DNA of 64,000 nucleotides from Dissulfuribacter thermophilus (lineage in GTDB: Bacteria; Desulfobacterota; Dissulfuribacteria; Dissulfuribacterales; Dissulfuribacteraceae). The notes below the pieces were generated by a model. That model was not told the DNA's origin. It worked only from the letters and a program-made list of their open reading frames with translations, and did not search any database. Where the stretch lies: NCBI RefSeq assembly GCF_001687335.1, contig NZ_MAGO01000004.1:1-64000 (forward strand), read 5' to 3'. The translations under genes and the position numbers were made by a program. Of this stretch, positions 18,143-27,679 are shown piece by piece (the stretch's first letter is position 1; every line of letters begins with the position of its first letter).

Positions 18143-20137
18143 TTATGCATGCCCTCCGCATCCAGCATCTGGAATTGCCGGTGACCCGAGTTCCCTTCTC
18201 ATGGCCATGTCAAAGAGGACGCGCTCTTTCTTCTTGTCTATGCCAAGATCCTTTCTAGCCTGATTAATAGTATCTACCATAATATTTACAAATTCACTCG
18301 GTTTCTTTGCCAGGTGCCATGACCCACCATAAACGTCCTTCATCTTATTGAAGCAGTAGTCACTTACAACTTTTGAACCTGTTATTGGGAATGTTGGGCC
18401 AAACACCACGTCAACGCCACTAGAAACAAAGTACTGACCAATTGCAACTGCCTTTTCACTCATCCACTGTGGAGCAGCGCCAACTGCTGGAAGCTGATAG
18501 ATGTCTTCGCCGAGTCCACCAGTACGGACCATCTCAGTGGCAGCTATGAGTATCCTGCTATTGTCTACGCAGCTTCCCATGTGGAGCACTGGTGGACATC
18601 CAACGGCCTCAAGCACTTCCCTGAGACCAGGCCCTGCTTGATCCAGTGCCTCTGGGGAAAGTAGTCCAGTACGTCCTATACTGGTTGCTGCACACCCTGT
18701 AACCAGAACGAGCACGTCGTTTGCGATAAGTTCCTTTGCTATCTCGACGTGCATTTCCTCTGTCACCCTGTAGTTGTCACAACCGACGATTGCAGCAACA
18801 CCGCGGATTCGTCCATTAATAATGTTATCATTAAGGGGCTTATAGGATGCCCTAAACCGACCGCCGAGCATGTAATTTATGGTCTCATGACTGAAACCAG
18901 CAACAACATCCATTGAACGGACTGGCACAAAGTGTTTGCCTCTCTCAGGGAACTTTTTAATTGCCCGCTTCAAAATCTCTTTTGCTATGTCTAGAGCCCT
19001 GTGTTCATCAAAGGATATATGAGTGGCCCCGGGTATCTTTGCCTTGTCTGAGGTTGTGATCAACTCTGTATGGAACTGCTCGGCAACCCTGCTCACGTTC
19101 TGCATTATACACTGAACATCCACTACCATTGCCTCTACAGCGCCTGTTGCAAGGACCACTTCCTGCTGTATGAAACTCCCGGCAATGGGGAATCCCTTTC
19201 TCATAAGGATCTCGTTTCCAGTACAGCAGACACCTGCGAGGTTTATACCCTTTGCTCCGACCTTCTTACACTCTTCGAGGATCTCTGGATCGCGTGCAGC
19301 CATACCAAGGGCCTCTGCGAGGATTGGCTCATGGCCATGGACCGTCACGTTTACTTCATCTTCCTTGAGCACTCCTATATCTACTCTTGAGCGAATAGGA
19401 ACCGGGGTGCCAAACATCACGTCTGAGAGCTCTGTTGCAATCATCGAGGCCCCCCATCCATCAGCAAGAGCCGTACGAGCTGCCTGAAAGAGGAGATTCT
19501 CGTAATGCTGGTCCACGCCCATATGGGTCCTGTGCATTATTTCAGTTATCTCCCTGTCAACGCCCCTTGGGCCTATACCGAGCTTTTTCCACAGTTCCTG
19601 TCTAGGCTTTGGGGCCCTCTTGACAAATGAAAGCCCTCCTTCTTGCTGCCCAAATTCTGCCATGAGCTTTTCACCAACTTCAATTGCAAGATCTTCCTTT
19701 GACTTTTCAGCCACATCAATCCCAATACTCATGGCAACCTGGCGCAACTTTATACCGTCTTTAATTTCATACGGGGCCTCACCCTTGGCCGTAGCCAAAA
19801 ATGCCATAACTACCCCACGTGCATGGTCCATGTGTGAGGCCGCTCCTCCTGCCACAATCCTTGCAAAATTCCTAGCAGCCACAGTAGATGCATCGGCACC
19901 ACAGACACCTATCATCTGCTCAACACCATCAATAATCTGGCACGGCCCCATATTGCAGTTTCTACAACAGGTCCCGCCTTGCCCAAAGAGACAGGGCTCA
20001 ACACTCCTACCAGCAACCCTGTGAGCGGCTGTCACGATATTTTCAACTGGCGCGTTTTTCAGCACCTCTCTATTAGTTTCAGTCTGAATCAATACTTCAC
20101 TTTCATTACCCTTTTTAAAGCGCCTTGAGGTATCCAT
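18143..20137 (-). CDS. acsA: Ni-Fe carbon monoxide dehydrogenase catalytic subunit
   Basis: Reduces CO2 to CO, or oxidises CO, at the Ni-Fe-S C-cluster. The 664-residue length fits the AcsA/CooS family. The N-terminal cluster motif is CLFGQGGTCCRNCNMGPC. C-cluster ligand contexts are all in place: VHGHEP, GVCCTGNEI, DVQCIMQN, IVGCDNYRV, VTGCAATS and MGSCVDNSR. It is the second gene of the folD-acsA-hdrA run, 22 bp after folD with a good AAGGAG before the ATG. With AcsB it should form the CODH/ACS complex. No CooC/AcsF nickel-insertion gene is visible in the window. Confidence 0.95.
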   Translation of the reverse strand: MDTSRRFKKGNESEVLIQTETNREVLKNAPVENIVTAAHRVAGRSVEPCLFGQGGTCCRNCNMGPCQIIDGVEQMIGVCGADASTVAARNFARIVAGGAASHMDHARGVVMAFLATAKGEAPYEIKDGIKLRQVAMSIGIDVAEKSKEDLAIEVGEKLMAEFGQQEGGLSFVKRAPKPRQELWKKLGIGPRGVDREITEIMHRTHMGVDQHYENLLFQAARTALADGWGASMIATELSDVMFGTPVPIRSRVDIGVLKEDEVNVTVHGHEPILAEALGMAARDPEILEECKKVGAKGINLAGVCCTGNEILMRKGFPIAGSFIQQEVVLATGAVEAMVVDVQCIMQNVSRVAEQFHTELITTSDKAKIPGATHISFDEHRALDIAKEILKRAIKKFPERGKHFVPVRSMDVVAGFSHETINYMLGGRFRASYKPLNDNIINGRIRGVAAIVGCDNYRVTEEMHVEIAKELIANDVLVLVTGCAATSIGRTGLLSPEALDQAGPGLREVLEAVGCPPVLHMGSCVDNSRILIAATEMVRTGGLGEDIYQLPAVGAAPQWMSEKAVAIGQYFVSSGVDVVFGPTFPITGSKVVSDYCFNKMKDVYGGSWHLAKKPSEFVNIMVDTINQARKDLGIDKKKERVLFDMAMRRELGSPAIPDAGCGGHA

Positions 20138-20159
20138 AACCTTCTCCTTTTATGGGTTT

Positions 20160-21047
20160 TTAGAGGAGCCCAGCAAACTGCTTGGCTGCCTGTACAGTAT
20201 TTTTCATGAGCATTGTAATCGTCATTGGGCCCACACCGCCCGGCACTGGCGTTATAGCAGAGGCTTTTTCCTTGACAGTCTCGAAATCCACATCTCCACA
20301 GAGTATGGCCTTGCCCTCTGGGGTCTTCCCAATCCTGTTCACCCCTACGTCTATTACAACCACACCTTCTTTTACCATGTCTGCCGTAACCACCTTGGGC
20401 CTTCCAGCTGCAACAATTAGTATGTCTGCACGTTTTGTGTGATAGGCAAGGTCCTTGGTACCAGTGTGACATATGGTCACAGTAGAATTTCCACCTTCTC
20501 TCTTCTGGAGCATGAGGTTGGCAATGGGCTTTCCAACAATATTGCTCCTTCCAACGACCACCGTCTCTGCCCCACTGGTCTCAACACCGCTCCTTACAAG
20601 CATCTCAAGGATTCCATGGGGAGTACATGGCAGAAAACACCTTTCACCTATGACCATCCGACCCACATTTACAGGATGGAATCCATCTACGTCCTTATCT
20701 GGATCAATTGCGTTCAAAACCTTGGATTCATCAATATGCTTGGGGAGTGGGAGCTGTACGAGTATGCCGTGAATTGCCTCGTCATTATTATATTTTTCAA
20801 TGAGCTTTAATAAATCTTCCTCTGAGATGTCCTCTGGCTGATTGTCCTGTACTGAATAAAAACCAAGCTCATGGGCTGTCCTTTGCTTAGCAGTAACATA
20901 CGAGACTGATGCGGGATTTTCACCAACAAGTATTGTCACAAGCCCAGGGGTTACGCCGTGCTTTTCTTTTAATTCCTGAACCTCTTTCTTTAACTCCTCT
21001 CTAATCTCCTGGGCGATCTCCTTACCACTTATAATCTTTGCACTCAT
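20160..21047 (-). CDS. folD: Methylene-THF dehydrogenase / methenyl-THF cyclohydrolase
   Basis: Bifunctional enzyme converting methylene-THF to formyl-THF and back, NADP(H)- or NAD(H)-linked. It has the catalytic lysine region SYVTAKQRTAHELGF, the nucleotide-binding VVVGRSNIVGKPIANLML, and the C-terminal PGGVGPMTITMLM. At 295 residues it has the normal length. It heads the acs transcript and supplies the only cyclohydrolase activity seen here. A structured, repeat-rich 837-bp stretch separates it from fhs. Confidence 0.95.
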   Translation of the reverse strand: MSAKIISGKEIAQEIREELKKEVQELKEKHGVTPGLVTILVGENPASVSYVTAKQRTAHELGFYSVQDNQPEDISEEDLLKLIEKYNNDEAIHGILVQLPLPKHIDESKVLNAIDPDKDVDGFHPVNVGRMVIGERCFLPCTPHGILEMLVRSGVETSGAETVVVGRSNIVGKPIANLMLQKREGGNSTVTICHTGTKDLAYHTKRADILIVAAGRPKVVTADMVKEGVVVIDVGVNRIGKTPEGKAILCGDVDFETVKEKASAITPVPGGVGPMTITMLMKNTVQAAKQFAGLL

Positions 21048-21277
21048 TTGCTTCCTCCCATTTTTTTCTAACAGTTATCAGTGGCCAGCCGTCATAATGC
21101 CCAACTGATATAAAAACCTTCATTTTTTACACCTTAATACAATTCGGTACATTTTTATGCTAGAACTGTGCCACTTCTAGTCTACACACCTCATCCTCGC
21201 CAAAACATATAACCCCTTAAAATAAAAACATTTTTTCAAAAAATTATCGTGCTATCAATAAAAAATAAATGCTACCA

Positions 21278-21320
21278 GAAAAATTGGGGCATAATACCTC
21301 GCTGGGGGTAATAATGCCCC
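21278..21320 (-). terminator. Terminator-like hairpin in the folD leader, with a competing upstream hairpin
   Basis: On the minus strand GGGGCAT and ATGCCCC arms (extended inward by six more pairs with one mismatch and one bulged base) are followed by AATTTTTC. This is a typical intrinsic terminator. Just upstream, CCCCAGGTGGGG can form a hairpin that uses the same GGGG. The two structures are mutually exclusive, as in an attenuator 240-270 bases before the folD start. Confidence 0.5.
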
Positions 21321-21350
21321 ACCTGGGGTGAGCCAAGATTATGAAATAAC

Positions 21351-21602
21351 AGGTAGAAGGAAGAAGGTAGAAGCAAGCACTGCCTGTACAAAAGCCCGAT
21401 GCGCTCCCTTCTAGCTTCAACTCAAAACTTCCAAAGCTCTTTTCCTTCAACTCAACACTCAACACTTAAAACTCAACACTTCTGAAAGGCTCAAAACTCA
21501 AAACTCACAACTCAAAACTCAACACTTCCAAAGTTTTCTTCCTTCAACTCAACACTCACAACTCAAAACTCAACACTTTTAAAAGGCTTCTCCCTTCTAC
21601 CT
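21351..21602. mobile_element. Heptamer-rich dispersed repeat, copy 1
   Basis: Bounded by AGGTAGAAGG and its exact reverse complement CCTTCTACCT. The interior is built from runs of CTCAAAA/CTCAACA/CTCACAA heptamers and one unique core (GTACAAAAGCCCGATGCGCT). A second copy in the same orientation lies at 60379-60623, and similarity extends about 55 bp past the right end in both. No coding potential is visible, so if mobile it is non-autonomous (MITE-like). Confidence 0.6.
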
Positions 21603-21708
21603 AGTAGCGCACAGCTTTTTTTCATCTACGAGAATGATGAATTCGATCGTCATGAAAATTTGGGATAACCTCGGGCTATGCATTTCATAATTTTTTTGAA
21701 GATGGCAA

Positions 21709-21743
21709 ACAAAAAAAGGCAAAGGCCTAAGATGCTTCAGGCC
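21709..21743 (-). terminator. Intrinsic terminator downstream of fhs
   Basis: The minus strand reads GGCCTGA-AGCATC-TTAGGCC (7 bp with one G-U pair), then TTTGCCTTTTTTTG. It lies about 140 bases after the fhs stop and is the second of two hairpins there. Confidence 0.6.
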
Positions 21744-21833
21744 CCTGATAGCACCTGACATTTAGCCACACATGACACGTGGGATTTTTTTAAGTTTTGA
21801 GTGTTGAGTTTTGATGAAAAGCCAACAATAAAT

Positions 21834-21861
21834 GGAAAGCAGGCACAAAGGCCTGCTTTCC
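21834..21861 (-). terminator. Hairpin directly after fhs
   Basis: GGAAAGCAGGC and GCCTGCTTTCC form a perfect 11-bp stem with a six-base loop. It begins 23 bases after the fhs stop codon. The minus-strand tail (ATTTATTGTTGGCTTTT) is only moderately T-rich. It could therefore be a terminator or a 3'-end stabilising hairpin. Confidence 0.55.
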
Positions 21862-21884
21862 AGTCAAAATCAATGAAAATCCAA

Positions 21885-23648
21885 TTAAAATAGACCCTTG
21901 ACCTTTCCTGTCTCAACATCCACATCGATTCTTCTATAAGCTGGATCTGAACCAGTACCTGGCATAAGGCTTATTGCTCCTGCTACTGGCACCACAAACC
22001 CTGCACCCTTGTAGGTGAGGATGTCTCTAACAAGGAGCTTCCAGCCCTTTGGCACTCCCTTCTTGTTTGGATCATCTGAAAGGCTGAGATGTGTCTTGAC
22101 CATGCAGGTACCGAGCTTAGAGAGTTCAGGATCCTGCTCCATGGCCTTGGCCTTTGCCTCAGCCTCTGGGGTATATACAACTCCATCACCACCATAAACT
22201 TCGCGAGTAATCTTTTCGATCCTCTCCCTGAGTGGCATATCGAGATCATAGAGGAACTTGAATTCGTTTTCCTCTTCACATGCCTCGATTACTGCATCTG
22301 CAAACTCGAGTGCACCTTCACCACCCTTTAGCCAGTGTTCAGATACTGCAACCCTTGCTCCAGCCTGCTCGCAAAGGCGTCTTACAGCAGCGATCTCATC
22401 TTTAGTGTCGGTATAGAAGGCATTAATGCAGACAACAGGGTTTATTCCGGCCTTCTTTACGGTCTCAATGTGATGGATGAGGTTTGCACATCCCTTTTCC
22501 ACCCACTCGACATTTTCTTTGTTGTACTCTTCTGGCATTGGGCGACCTGGCCTTGGGATTGGGGCGCCACCGTGACACTTGAGGGCCCTGATGGTGGCAA
22601 CTACTACGGCACAATGTGGTTTGAGGCCACTAAAGCGGCACTTCAAGTTCCAGAATTTCTCAAATCCAATATCTGCACCAAATCCACTCTCTGTGACTAG
22701 GTAATCGCCCAGCTTCAGACCAACTAGGTCTGCAATTACTGAAGACTGACCAATAGCTATGTTTGCAAATGGGCCTGCGTGAATGAGGCATGGCTGGCCT
22801 TCTATGGTCTGCATAAGGTTGGGGTTCATTGCCTCCACCATCCAGGCAGTCATTGCACCAGCTACCTCGAGGTCTTCTGTCGTTATGGGGTTATCCTGTT
22901 TATCATATGCAAGGACGATCTTTCCGATCCTTTCACGTAGGTCCTTGAGATCCTTGGCAACAGCGAGAATGGCCATGATCTCAGAACTCACCGCAATATT
23001 GAAGCCGCTTTGCATTGTAAAGCCGTCCATCTTTCCACCGAGTCCAATAATGATATTCCTCAAGGACTGGGCGCAATAATCGATAATCCATTTAAATTCT
23101 ACCTTTTTGGGATGGACGTTTAGACGCTTTAGACCCCTTTGGGCTAGCTGTTCATCAGTATAATTGGCCTCGTGCTGCATCCTTGCTGTCAGAGCCACCA
23201 TAGCCAGGTTATGGGAGTTCATAATGGCATTTATGTCTCCTGTGAGCCCTAAGGAAAACTTTGAAAGAGGAATAACCTGAGCAAGTCCTCCGCCAGCAGC
23301 GCTTCCCTTGATGTTAAAGGTTGGCCCTCCAGACGGCTGCCTCAGTGCTCCAACAACATTTTTTCCCCTTTTTCCAAGCCCCTCCATTAACCCTACTGCG
23401 CAGGTACTCTTTCCTTCTCCAAGTGGTGTTGGAGTAATAGCCGTGACATCAATGTACTTTCCGTCTGGACGATCTTTAAGCCGTTCCAAGACCTTCTTGT
23501 AATCAATCTTTGCCACGTAGTGACCGTATGGAAGCAGCTCTTCCTTATCAAGACCGAGCTCTTCCCCAAGCTGATAGACGGTCTTCATGTGTTCCTCGGC
23601 GGCCTCTGCAATCTGCCAATCTTTCATCTTGGTGGGGTCAAGATTCAT
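21885..23648 (-). CDS. fhs: Formate-tetrahydrofolate ligase (formyl-THF synthetase)
   Basis: ATP-dependent activation of formate on THF, the second step of the methyl branch. The 587-residue protein has the family P-loop [17 protein letters not shown] near residue 75, [19 protein letters not shown], and the C-terminal [15 protein letters not shown]. It is preceded by a strong AAAGGAGG. It lies upstream of the folD-acs genes on the same strand but is insulated from them by terminator hairpins and a repeat, so it probably has its own promoter in the 120-bp divergent region shared with the YrdC-like gene. Confidence 0.96.
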   Translation of the reverse strand: MNLDPTKMKDWQIAEAAEEHMKTVYQLGEELGLDKEELLPYGHYVAKIDYKKVLERLKDRPDGKYIDVTAITPTPLGEGKSTCAVGLMEGLGKRGKNVVGALRQPSGGPTFNIKGSAAGGGLAQVIPLSKFSLGLTGDINAIMNSHNLAMVALTARMQHEANYTDEQLAQRGLKRLNVHPKKVEFKWIIDYCAQSLRNIIIGLGGKMDGFTMQSGFNIAVSSEIMAILAVAKDLKDLRERIGKIVLAYDKQDNPITTEDLEVAGAMTAWMVEAMNPNLMQTIEGQPCLIHAGPFANIAIGQSSVIADLVGLKLGDYLVTESGFGADIGFEKFWNLKCRFSGLKPHCAVVVATIRALKCHGGAPIPRPGRPMPEEYNKENVEWVEKGCANLIHHIETVKKAGINPVVCINAFYTDTKDEIAAVRRLCEQAGARVAVSEHWLKGGEGALEFADAVIEACEEENEFKFLYDLDMPLRERIEKITREVYGGDGVVYTPEAEAKAKAMEQDPELSKLGTCMVKTHLSLSDDPNKKGVPKGWKLLVRDILTYKGAGFVVPVAGAISLMPGTGSDPAYRRIDVDVETGKVKGLF

Positions 23649-23770
23649 TAAAAATACCTCCTTTCTTTTTTTCTTTATTTAAAAAATCCCATTTGCCAAA
23701 TTTAAAAAAATGGCTATTTTTTGTAGTAGGATTCTTAGACTGATAAAAAAGAAAGGATTTGTCAATCCTA

Positions 23771-24379
23771 ATGATTATTGAAATCGATCCCCAAAGAATT
23801 AATCCTAGGCAGATAAGACAGATAGCAGATACGTTACGAGATGGTGGGATAGTAGTCTATCCTACAGACACATGCTATGGGATTGGCGCAGACATTTTCA
23901 ACAAAAAGGCCATTGAAAAGGTCTATTTGATAAAGGGCTTACCTAAAAATACCCCTTTTAGTTTTGTGTGCCCTGATCTAAGTGACATTAGCCGCTACGC
24001 ACATGTAACTGACTTTGCATATAGAATACTAAAACGCTACCTACCCGGCCCCTATACCTTTGTACTTCGTGGCTCAAGAGAAGTGCCCAAAATGATGCTG
24101 ACAAAGAGAAAGACCGTAGGCATAAGAATTCCCGACCATCCTGTATGCCTCTCCATAGTCAAAGAACTTGGCAATCCAATCATAAGCACATCTGTTTCTA
24201 TAAAGGGTGGCCCAATCCTATCCGATCCCAGGGAAATGGCAGAGGTCATTGGAAACCAAGTAGACATTATTGTGGACAGTGGGATTATTTTGCCTGAACC
24301 ATCTAGCGTAATCAGCCTCATAGATGATGAGCCCCAGGTACTTAGAGCTGGCAAAGGGGATTGTTCAATCTTTGTCTAG
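23771..24379 (+). CDS. YrdC/Sua5/YciO-family protein, likely threonylcarbamoyl-AMP synthase
   Basis: About 202 residues. The YrdC fold is recognisable from GGIVVYPTDTCYGIGADI, the KGLPKNTPFSFVC segment, PGPYTFVLRG and VGIRIPDHPVCLSIV. Such proteins make the threonylcarbamoyl-AMP intermediate for t6A modification of tRNA. The YciO branch of the family has a less certain role, and the length fits it too. The ATG used here is preferred, but an in-frame TTG four codons earlier lies nearer the AAAGGA. It is divergent from fhs and convergent with the IHF gene. Confidence 0.85.
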   Translation: MIIEIDPQRINPRQIRQIADTLRDGGIVVYPTDTCYGIGADIFNKKAIEKVYLIKGLPKNTPFSFVCPDLSDISRYAHVTDFAYRILKRYLPGPYTFVLRGSREVPKMMLTKRKTVGIRIPDHPVCLSIVKELGNPIISTSVSIKGGPILSDPREMAEVIGNQVDIIVDSGIILPEPSSVISLIDDEPQVLRAGKGDCSIFV

Positions 24380-24509
24380 GCCGATAGACTCAAACTATGC
24401 ACTTCAAATGCAACTGTCAGCACTCACCATCAAATTTCAGGCATGAGTACATCTGCTACCCTCTGCCCTGCATCTTAGGCAAGGCTTTCGAGCAACATAA
24501 TCCGGTTTA

Positions 24510-24532
24510 AAAGGCCAAAGCGGGCTTTTTTC
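24510..24532 (+). terminator. Bidirectional intrinsic terminator between yrdC-like gene and IHF gene
   Basis: AAAAGGCC-AAAGCG-GGCTTTTTT forms an 8-bp stem containing one G-U pair. A T-run follows on the plus strand, and CCTTTT follows on the minus strand. It fits the convergent gene pair around it. Confidence 0.6.
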
Positions 24533-24627
24533 CAACGAGAGACAGTTTGGCTAAAAGCGGGGGTCGTTTTTAATCCTGTTGCCACTGTCTAGTATAAGAC
24601 AGAGGCTTTTGAAATACAGCCGAATAA

Positions 24628-24909
24628 CTACGGCTTCAATTGTCCCTTTAGGTCCTTACCGGCCTTAAATATCACCCTCTTTCTCGAGGGGATTTCATGA
24701 ATTTCGCCTGTTTTGGGGTTCTTAAAGATTTTTCCTCTTTGAGTTCGAATAGAAAAGCTACCAAAACCACGGACTTCTATACGGTCCCCCTTATCCAGGG
24801 CATCGACCATACGACCAATAATCAAGTCCACCACATCATTGAGGTCTTTTTTGAGATGATGTGGTAGGAGTTCATGCATTCTTTTTACTATATCGTTCTT
24901 AAGAGGCAT
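24628..24909 (-). CDS. ihfB: HU/IHF-family nucleoid protein (probably IHF beta)
   Basis: A 93-residue DNA-bending protein. The family core is evident: LINDVVDLIIGRMV-like helix, GDRIEVRGFGSFSIR and GKIFKNPKTGEIHEIPSR, including the prolines that intercalate into DNA. I start it at the ATG giving MPLKNDIV. An upstream frame extension is possible but has no ribosome site. It overlaps the sppA end by 11 bases. The rpsA-(sppA)-ihf neighbourhood parallels rpsA-ihfB of enterobacteria and favours the beta subunit. IHF would be needed by the sigma-54 promoter proposed before flgF (inference). Confidence 0.85.
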   Translation of the reverse strand: MPLKNDIVKRMHELLPHHLKKDLNDVVDLIIGRMVDALDKGDRIEVRGFGSFSIRTQRGKIFKNPKTGEIHEIPSRKRVIFKAGKDLKGQLKP

Positions 24910-25828
24910 ATTGGAAAACAACCCTTTCAAGAATATTTCTCAAAGAGGAAGTTGCCCCTTCTTCCAAGATCTCTTTTAAGACTTTTAGGCGTCCTTTTTC
25001 CGGATATATGAGACGTGGTTCTCCCTTGAGTCCAGCAATCCCCTTTGCCTCTCTTATAGCCACATCAAAATTGCCTAAGACATCCACCAGCCCTAGAGCC
25101 TTGGCCTTTTTCCCTGAAAAGATCTGTCCTTGCGCCAAATCAACCATTTTCTCCATAGGAATCGAACGTCGCCTACCTACATCTTCCATAAATTGATTGT
25201 GAATATCTTTCAAAACACTCTCTGCCAACAACTTCTCTTCCTCTGTCATTTCCTTAGTCATGGACCCCATGTCTTTATAAACACCACTTTTAAGGACTTG
25301 TGTCTTAATACCTAGTCTTTCCAACAAAGGGCCAATATTTGGCAGCTTCATGATGACACCAATACTGCCGGTAATTGTTCCGGGGTTGGCTACTATCTTT
25401 CTTGCGCCGATGGCCACATAATAACCACCTGAGGCTGCCACTGTCTCTAAAGACGCAACTACTGGCTTCTTTTTGTCTAACTCACAAAGCGCCTCAAAAA
25501 TCTCCTGAGACGCTCCCACAGCCCCACCTGGACTATTTATGCGGACGATTACCGCCTTTATGTAGTCCCGTCTCTTATATTCTCTAATAACTTTTAAAAT
25601 GGGCTCAGAGTCCGCAATAACTCCCGCAACTTCGACGATACCTATCCCTGGGGCCGATGAATCTTGGGATACCTCTATTCCCCCAGAGGTAAGTCGCATC
25701 ACTAGTACAAAAAATAGCCCTGCCATTATCAGGGCCAGCGCCCCAATAGTGGCAAGGGCAACTAGTATGGGGTGCGGACGGCCTCTATGTAGGGGGCCAC
25801 CCTTTTGATAGCCGTCCTTGGAATCCAC
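24899..25828 (-). CDS. sppA: Signal peptide peptidase SppA
   Basis: Membrane serine protease that degrades cleaved signal peptides. 309 residues: one N-terminal membrane segment (LVALATIGALALIMAGLFFV) and the S49 domain with INSPGGAVGASQEIF. The nucleophile Ser is in VAASGGYYVAIGA, and the general-base Lys is probably the one in SGVYKDMGSM. The length is that of the short single-domain form. It lies three bases after rpsA and overlaps the IHF gene. Confidence 0.92.
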   Translation of the reverse strand: MDSKDGYQKGGPLHRGRPHPILVALATIGALALIMAGLFFVLVMRLTSGGIEVSQDSSAPGIGIVEVAGVIADSEPILKVIREYKRRDYIKAVIVRINSPGGAVGASQEIFEALCELDKKKPVVASLETVAASGGYYVAIGARKIVANPGTITGSIGVIMKLPNIGPLLERLGIKTQVLKSGVYKDMGSMTKEMTEEEKLLAESVLKDIHNQFMEDVGRRRSIPMEKMVDLAQGQIFSGKKAKALGLVDVLGNFDVAIREAKGIAGLKGEPRLIYPEKGRLKVLKEILEEGATSSLRNILERVVFQYAS

Positions 25829-25831
25829 CCT

Positions 25832-27610
25832 TTACTCCGTTTTTAATCCCTTTTGAAGGAGTTCTTCCTGAAGAAGACTTCCAAGGGTAGTAGCAGCTCC
25901 CTTGGACTTTGTGGCATACTCTTCGTATAGGACTTTCTCTTCGTCCTCTTTTAGCCTCTTTATTGAAAGGCCAATTCTTCTTTCGACAGGTGCTATATTG
26001 ATAACCTTGGCCTTTATTTCATCTCCTACCTCATACAACCCTACAGGAGACTTGACCTTTTTGTCACCGATCTCTGAAACATGAATAAGCCCTTCAATAC
26101 CCTCTTCGAGCTCAACAAATATACCAAAATCAGTGACGTTGGTTATGGTACCGGTCACCTCGCTTCCTACAGGGAATTTTTCAGGTACAGATTCCCATGG
26201 ATCAGGAGTCAATTGTTTGACACCAAGGCTAAAACGCTCTTTTTCTCTATCAATATTCAAGACAACTGCCTGAATGGTCTGTCCTTTTTTGTAAAGCTCC
26301 TTAGGATGTTTGATACGCTTGTTCCATGAAAGATCTGATACATGGACAAGACCATCTATACCCTCGGCAATGCCTACGAACACACCAAAATCAGTGACAT
26401 TCTTAACAGTACCCTCAATGACTGTTCCAACAGGATAACGTTCCTCCACCACATCCCATGGGTTGGGTTCTACCTGCTTAAGGCCAAGACTGATACGTTT
26501 GGCATCTTTGTCTACCTTGAGGACTACGGCCTCAACCATGTCTCCCACAGCGAGCATTTGCTTTGGATGTCTGATCTTCCTTGTCCATGACATTTCAGAG
26601 ACATGAATAAGACCTTCGACCCCTTCCTCAAGCTCCACAAATGCGCCGTAGTCTGTGAGGCTCACTACACTACCAGTAACCTTGGAACCCTCTGGGTACT
26701 TCTCATCTACCCTGCTCCACGGGTCTTCAGTCAACTGTTTGATACCCAAAGAAACCTTCCCTGCCTCTTTGTCAAAGGAAAGGACCTTTACAGTTATTGT
26801 ATCACCTACCTTTAGGAGCTTTGATGGGTGATCGACACGTCCCCAAGACATGTCCGTCACATGGAGGAGTCCGTCTATACCGCCAAGATCCACAAATGCA
26901 CCGTAGTCAGTGATATTCTTGACTACCCCTTCACGGACCTGTCCCTCTTCCAGGGTCGCGAGAGTCTCCTTACGCTTGGCCTCGCGCTCTTTTTCCAGGA
27001 GGATTCTCCTGGATACAACGATGTTCTGACGTTTCCTGTTACATTTTATAATCAAACATTCACATTCCTGGTTCAAATAGTCATTGGGATCCTTGACTGG
27101 GCCCAAATCAAGTTGACTCAAGGGTAAAAATGCAAGGAGGCTTGCTGGCCTCTTGCCTATCTGGAAGCTCATGCCTCCCTTGACCCTGTTGACGATCTTA
27201 CCCTTAACTGGCGTCCCATTTTCATAGGCCTCCATCACATCATTCCAAAGGGTTCGTCTCAAGGCCTTGACGAATGACAGGCGAAGTTGCCCTTCTTCTG
27301 GATCCCAGCGTTCCAATAAAACCTCGATTGTATCACCAGGCTGAACACATACCTTATCCTCTTCATCTATGAATTCACGAGCTGGAACTTGCCCCTCGCT
27401 CTTATATCCGATGTCAATGAGCACAGTTTCATTTCCTACCCTTACCACCTTGCCCTGTATAATCTGACCTGGATGATAAGAAGGAATGCTTTGTTCAAAG
27501 TACTCCTCGAATTGGCTCATATCCACCAATTCTTCATCATTTTGAGCAGATTGTGCATTTTCTTCCTGCTCAGTTAGTTTTTCCTGTGTATCTGTTGCCA
27601 ACTTTTCCAT
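25832..27610 (-). CDS. rpsA: 30S ribosomal protein S1
   Basis: The 592-residue product has six consecutive S1 RNA-binding domains. Domains 3-6 are easy to see from repeated DYGAFV(D/E)L...GL(I/L)HVS(E/D)MSW units at about residues 225-510. An acidic N-terminal tail precedes the first domain. S1 recruits mRNA to the small ribosomal subunit. It is the first gene of the rpsA-sppA-ihf transcript, and about 70 bp separate it from aroD upstream. Confidence 0.96.
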   Translation of the reverse strand: MEKLATDTQEKLTEQEENAQSAQNDEELVDMSQFEEYFEQSIPSYHPGQIIQGKVVRVGNETVLIDIGYKSEGQVPAREFIDEEDKVCVQPGDTIEVLLERWDPEEGQLRLSFVKALRRTLWNDVMEAYENGTPVKGKIVNRVKGGMSFQIGKRPASLLAFLPLSQLDLGPVKDPNDYLNQECECLIIKCNRKRQNIVVSRRILLEKEREAKRKETLATLEEGQVREGVVKNITDYGAFVDLGGIDGLLHVTDMSWGRVDHPSKLLKVGDTITVKVLSFDKEAGKVSLGIKQLTEDPWSRVDEKYPEGSKVTGSVVSLTDYGAFVELEEGVEGLIHVSEMSWTRKIRHPKQMLAVGDMVEAVVLKVDKDAKRISLGLKQVEPNPWDVVEERYPVGTVIEGTVKNVTDFGVFVGIAEGIDGLVHVSDLSWNKRIKHPKELYKKGQTIQAVVLNIDREKERFSLGVKQLTPDPWESVPEKFPVGSEVTGTITNVTDFGIFVELEEGIEGLIHVSEIGDKKVKSPVGLYEVGDEIKAKVINIAPVERRIGLSIKRLKEDEEKVLYEEYATKSKGAATTLGSLLQEELLQKGLKTE

Positions 27611-27679
27611 TAAAATGTCCCCCTACCAAATTTGAATGTGGATATATAACAAGCCTGGGGCCAAAGTTCAACCTGAGTT

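Larger units (their letters stand above)
21048..21884. other. 837-bp intergenic region between fhs and folD
   Basis: No credible gene. From the folD side it holds an A/T-rich 230-bp leader, then a strong minus-strand terminator-like hairpin (21278-21320). Next come the TIR-bounded heptamer repeat (21351-21602) and about 55 bp of flanking sequence shared with the copy near 60.65 kb (TCATCTACGAG / TCATCCACGAG and CGTCATGAAA). Last are two minus-strand terminator hairpins behind fhs (21709-21743 and 21834-21861). An inverted bit of the same heptamer tract (GAGTGTTGAGTTTTGA) lies near 21799. Confidence 0.6.

Noticed and set aside
20089-20472. 127-residue minus-strand ORF overlapping the folD end
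   Set aside because: It is an out-of-frame shadow of folD with no family motifs and an unlikely composition.
21348-21602. CRISPR array in the CTCAAAA/CTCAACA tract
   Set aside because: The repeat unit is only seven bases, there are no unique spacers of constant size, and no cas gene is nearby.
24585-24602. CTGTCT-AGTATA-AGACAG hairpin as the terminator of the IHF gene
   Set aside because: No T-run follows on the minus strand; the AAAAGGCC/GGCTTTTTT hairpin further on is a better candidate.
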